Positions 60,366 through 64,000 of a stretch of 64,000 nucleotides of DNA are shown piece by piece. Position numbers and translations under genes: made by a program. The DNA comes from Moringa oleifera. Taxonomy: Eukaryota > Streptophyta > Magnoliopsida > Brassicales > Moringaceae. Below the pieces are notes generated by a model that made no database searches, was not told where the DNA came from, and saw nothing but the letters and a program-made list of their open reading frames with translations. The stretch lies in NCBI GenBank assembly GCA_021397835.1, contig JAJFZO010000034.1:10245501-10309500 (forward strand). Reading direction: 5' to 3'. Positions within the stretch are counted from its first letter, which is position 1, and each line of letters begins with the position of its first letter.

Positions 60366-60984
60366 AATTACTTTTAATTTATTTTTATTTATTTATTTTT
60401 TAAAAATATCAAAAATCGAATTGATAAATAATTAAAATTTTGAATTACTATTTAATTTTTTGTTTTTAATGCATAATAATTTAAAATTGAATCATTATTT
60501 AATTTTTAATAATCTTAATTCTTAATTATAATTCGTATTTTTAATTATTATTTGATTACCTTTTTTTTTTTCAAAATCAAAATTTTTTGCTTAGGAATTC
60601 ACATTTTTTTATTTAAATAAAATTAAAATTTGAAAATATACAAAAATGTAAACTATTACAAATGATTTTAATACTACTACTATGCTTCAATAAAATGTAA
60701 CACACCACCACCACTTTTTTAATCAAAAAACACTTCAATTGTATTCACACACTTTATCACAATCAAATGCACCACCACCACCACCACCACTTTTTTTATG
60801 ACAACATTCTCTAGAGCAATGTAACATACCTTAATACAATCTAACACCTCCATCATACCTCAATACAATCTAACATCATCATTACTTCATTAATTCACAA
60901 TATATTTTAATCCAATGATGCTTAAATTATTAAGCAAATTAAATTAATAGTTATTTAACTAATGCAATTAAAAAAATTAAGTTC
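60366..60984. other. AT-rich 3' untranslated part of CACTA element with (CAC)n tract
   Basis: No coding similarity was found on either strand. It includes a (CAC)n microsatellite at about 60,769-60,790 and repeated CAATxTAACAxC strings (60,835-60,890). The exon expected to carry the Ulp1 His-Trp and Cys motifs was not found here. Confidence 0.55.
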
Positions 60985-63416
60985 ATGCTTACGTGATGTT
61001 ATATGGAAAGATCACTATTCTTTTGTCATATGGTTGAGCTAATGTAGTTGCAATATAACGAGCTTGATCTTCTATTTTTATACCGTCCATAATTGATGCC
61101 ATCGACAGATCAGCAAATAAAATATTTTGATTGAAGCCCAGTGCAACCAAATCTTTGTGAAATTTATTGAAATTATAAAAAAACATATATAAATATGAAT
61201 TTGACATAATTGTAAGATCAATAAACTAATAAAAGAATAAAATACGTACATAATGTAAGCTTGAATGATAGTAACGCTTATATCTTTCATGTGACAAAAT
61301 TGTATTATATCTTCTCGCATCACATATATGAAGCCCTCATTAGCTAATACTTCTTTTTCCAAAGGAATGGTAATGACTCCATCATGATCCATGACCTTTG
61401 TGACATGCTCATGCAATACCTTCAGTGATAATGGCAACCCAATAGAAGACAATTGCTGCAATGATGGTTGTTTCATCAATGTTGATGCTCGTCTAACTTG
61501 CAACTTTTGCATCTTTCCTCTACTCATTGACTAAAAATAAAATAGTTAAAAGGTCATGTCCAATAAATAAACTAAAAAAATTTCAACTTTTGACATAAAA
61601 TACCTCACATTCACATGTGATGACCTAATCTTGTGGCCAAGCAACATGTATGCCAACCGCTTCAAATATAGTAAAAATTTTTACTTTTACTATTGGGCAA
61701 GGCAAACGACCATTGCCCCAAATAGCTACATCCACTATTATCCTAACATCTCCATCAAGCAGAGGATCCCTATGGATAGTTTGATTCATGATAGTATGTA
61801 TGAAAACTGATCTATGGGCCACGATATCCTCCAAAGAACCAATGTACAAATCGCATTGTACACACTGCAATGAAAAATCAAAGCACAATTTAATGTCTCA
61901 AAACTTTTATTCTTTTTTTTAATAGAAATATAACATTTGACATACCTTACTACTGGACGGTGTAGGCTTTGACGGACCAACTGGTGAAGGTTGAGGAGGC
62001 GATGTCAAACTTTTTTCATTATCATCTATTCCAACCATGTTATTGCTAGCTCTACTGGAACAAAATGGCATTTAAACAATGTTTGGTTGGGTAGCAACTC
62101 TGTCTAACACAATGTCATCTAAAATATCTTTATGTTATGAGAACCATTTCATCATGTTCATAAAACCTTGTTTATCATATGGTGCTTTACTTACTGGTAC
62201 GATATATGTTTTCATCCTCCTAAAATACGAGGTTATAGTTACCCCAGATCCCTGACCTCTAACATGACCAGGATGTTCAGGTGTGCCCAAAGCTTTTGTG
62301 AGGACATCATTCACATGTACCGGTTTAAATGTACCTTGACTCTCCTGTGTCATCAACTCATCCTACAAAGTCAGAATGCAATTGTTACATATATGTGACA
62401 TTTGAATAAGTACACATCAAATGGAATTAAAGACTCATCAAATACGTACAATCCTTTCAGCACACTCTTTGGTCGATTCATTTGTGTATCATCCTTGTTT
62501 GTTACATCGTGTTGCTTTCCATAATGTAGCATGATCAATTTCTTCCTTAGTACCCAATGACTTCTTCTACAAGTAATCATACAAAATCATTTAACGCAAT
62601 TAATTAAAGTAAACAAAATGGATCCATCACATGTTTAAAAATTTGTACAGAAAAAAACCAAAACATAATTGACTCACAAGTTCGATCTCTAACCCTACAA
62701 ATCCTTTTCGAGTAAGATGATGATCGTATATATTTTTCTTTCTTCTCTCTATTGCAACAATTCTCTTTCGCTATAATATAAACGAATATCAATATTTAGT
62801 GAAAATTTCACAAATAAACATCTCTATTTGGTTAATGTAATACCTGAAACTCCTCTGAAAGGCAAGAGTTCACAAATGCATGCCATACATCTAAATCTAT
62901 AAAACTCCTATATTTTGTTGATGGTAGCTTGACGTATTCTAGGTCATCCATAAAAGGCAAGATGTATTTCCTCATAAGAACGATTTTGAAGCTTCTCCAT
63001 TTTTGTGCAGCAAATTTGAGTACATACCTTTTCAAAGTTACATCAATGTCATATGTCCCCTATAAAACACACTTACATAAATCATTGAAAACAAATCATG
63101 AGCATATAATTCAATTTTAAATGTAAGCACTTGCATATTTTATAATGCGTACAGAAATTGTTTCCCAAATCTTATTCTTTAACTCCTTTAGGACAGTATG
63201 CCAATTATTAAGTGTAATAAGCACTGTATGTCGTACAATGACACCAATGTAACTGTTCATCGTTGCACCATGCTTTTTGATTGGTTGTCCTTTCTCATTT
63301 AATTGGACTGATACCTTTTGTCCTATTGATCTAGACTTAATAACATCAGGCATAGTGGTAATACCTCATTTTTCGTATTTCTATAAGGCATGATCGGGTT
63401 GATCTGATGGACCCAT
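60985..63416 (-). pseudogene. CACTA second gene: Ptta-type, DUF8039 and Ulp1-like protease start
   Basis: Read from a start at 63,416 (MGPSDQPDHAL): PDVIKSRSIGQKVSVQLNEK and GATMNSYIGVIVRH (63,353-63,240); KRYVLKFAAQKWRSFKIVLM, then DLDVWHAFVNSCLSEEFQ (63,035-62,845), the Ptta DNA-binding-like region; DELMTQESQGTFKPVHVNDV and LTKALGTPEHPGHVRGQGSG (62,365-62,250); a DUF8039-like domain with NGRLPCPIVKVKIFTIFEAV and GIHVAWPQD (61,720-61,627); KVMDHDGVITIPLEKEVLAN (61,400), SVTIIQAYIM ending at a GTACGT donor (61,253); and an Ulp1-like N-part, DQARYIATTLAQPYDKRIVI then FPYN (61,070-60,990), ending at a GTAAGC donor. Introns separate these blocks. Stops near 63,380 and 62,120 suggest decay. The catalytic His/Asp/Cys part was not found. 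Confidence 0.75.
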
Positions 63417-63630
63417 TAAATCTGTAAATTAAATACCAACAAATTAACAATACATATTCATAAAACATATAAATTTAAAAGTAAATAAAAACTAACATGT
63501 AAAAACTTACTTCATAAAAAAGTAGATTAAAAAAATTATAAGGCATATGTAAAGTTTAACATTACCTATCATATTAGTCAAACCCATAATCCTTCACCAT
63601 CTTCCCTAGCATATGTAACTGCATTGTTGT
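63417..63630. other. Intergenic spacer between the two CACTA genes
   Basis: AT-rich, no coding similarity seen. It separates the stop of the transposase gene (63,631) from the start of the second gene. Confidence 0.5.
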
Positions 63631-64000
63631 CTATTTGATCAAAGAGTTCAATAGATGGTAAATTATTACAAAAGGCATATGATCCAGACTAATGTCACCC
63701 AAATCATCTTCTTCATCAAAGTCTTTTCGAGGTGTTGACATAACAAGCGACCATTTTGTATCGATTGGATCTTTAACATAAAATACTTATCTCGCTTGTG
63801 AAGCTAGTATAAATTGATTATTTTTATGCCCAATCTGATTAAGATTAATAAGGATAACTCCTAGATCATCAACTTTAACACCATGACTATTCTCAATCCA
63901 ATCATATTTAAAAACCGAGACTCTAAATAAAGTGTAATCCAACTCCTATATCTCTTGTATTACCCCATAAAATACCATGTCACCATATACTGGATTCTTA
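63631..64000 (-). pseudogene. DUF4216 C-terminal end of a CACTA TNP2-type transposase (partial)
   Basis: The - strand from the window edge reads KNPVYGDMVFYGVIQEI, then ELDYTLFRVSVFKYDWIENS, HGVKVDDLGVILINLNQIGH and VFYVKDPIDTKWSLVMSTPR, ending in an acidic DFDEEDDLGD tail and a stop at 63,631-63,633. This is the DUF4216 module found at the C-terminus of plant CACTA transposases. Two in-frame stops (after QEI and after LASQAR) mean this copy is inactive. The TNP2 core must lie beyond 64,000. Confidence 0.85.

Larger units (their letters stand above)
59828..64000 (-). mobile_element. CACTA (En/Spm) transposon, partial, 3' end inside window
   Basis: The terminus CACTACAACAAAATAAC starts at 59,828, with host satellite sequence directly before it (TAC possible 3-bp target half). 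A ~540-bp subterminal repeat region follows, then - strand genes: a Ptta/DUF8039/Ulp1-like gene (63,416-60,985) and the DUF4216 end of the transposase gene (64,000-63,631). The gene order matches a CACTA element whose transposase core and left end lie beyond 64,000. It differs in terminal repeats and second gene from the CACTA element at 24,300-32,574. Confidence 0.85.

Noticed and set aside
1..64000. tRNA, rRNA or organelle-derived inserts
   Set aside because: No cloverleaf-like gene, rRNA core or chloroplast/mitochondrial gene was recognised by reading both strands. A dedicated search (tRNAscan, BLAST to organelle genomes) was not possible here.

Overview
This window is AT-rich nuclear DNA of a flowering plant. 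It is probably repeat-dominated heterochromatin, and I found no intact host gene. Plant origin follows from two CACTA (En/Spm) transposons with TNP2 / DUF4216 / Ptta-type genes, a plant copia pol, a short copia gag element, a DUF7745-type pseudogene and a REF/SRPP (rubber elongation factor / small rubber particle protein) pseudogene. Nothing seen identifies the species. Nearly all open frames are short, and every recognisable protein is broken by stops or frameshifts.

Layout. (1) 1-11.88 kb (block A) and about 43.97-57.0 kb (block B) are two copies of one large direct segmental duplication. Each carries, in order, a 5'-truncated copia pol remnant on the + strand, a gag-only LTR retrotransposon on the - strand whose pol place is filled by degenerate minisatellite DNA, AT-rich DNA, and a REF/SRPP pseudogene. 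Block B also keeps a 1.4 kb copia 3' end/LTR segment that A lost, and has a private 397-bp GC-rich satellite-like insert. (2) 11.88-15.95 kb holds two microsatellites and a DUF7745/coiled-coil pseudogene. (3) 15,954-17,259 is a non-autonomous CACTA element. (4) 17.3-24.3, 32.6-44.1 and 57.0-59.8 kb consist of diverged head-to-tail copies of a ~1.5-kb unit, all in one orientation. Each unit holds a few hundred bp of telomere-like ACCCTAA/ACCTTAG-type microrepeats. An 801-bp piece was duplicated recently at 19.7-21.3 kb. (5) 24,300-32,574 is a nearly complete 8.3-kb CACTA element with a GC-rich promoter region containing 13 CATGCA (RY) motifs, a TNP2-type transposase pseudogene and a TnpA/Ptta-type second gene. 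(6) 35,194-37,532 is a short copia-type gag element (- strand) nested in a satellite unit; a paralogous unit gives its empty site. (7) 59,828-64,000 is the terminal part of another CACTA element (- strand genes: DUF4216 end of the transposase, then a Ptta/DUF8039/Ulp1-like gene). It continues past the window.

How it fits together. The satellite units look like the oldest layer; copia, CACTA and LTR elements inserted into them, and a composite of nested insertions was then duplicated over about 44 kb. I found no clear evidence of a new cellular system. The strongest leads are the RY-motif array upstream of the CACTA transposase, the gag-plus-minisatellite LTR element family, the telomere-like ~1.5-kb satellite, and a possible missing catalytic exon in the Ulp1-like protein of the second CACTA element.
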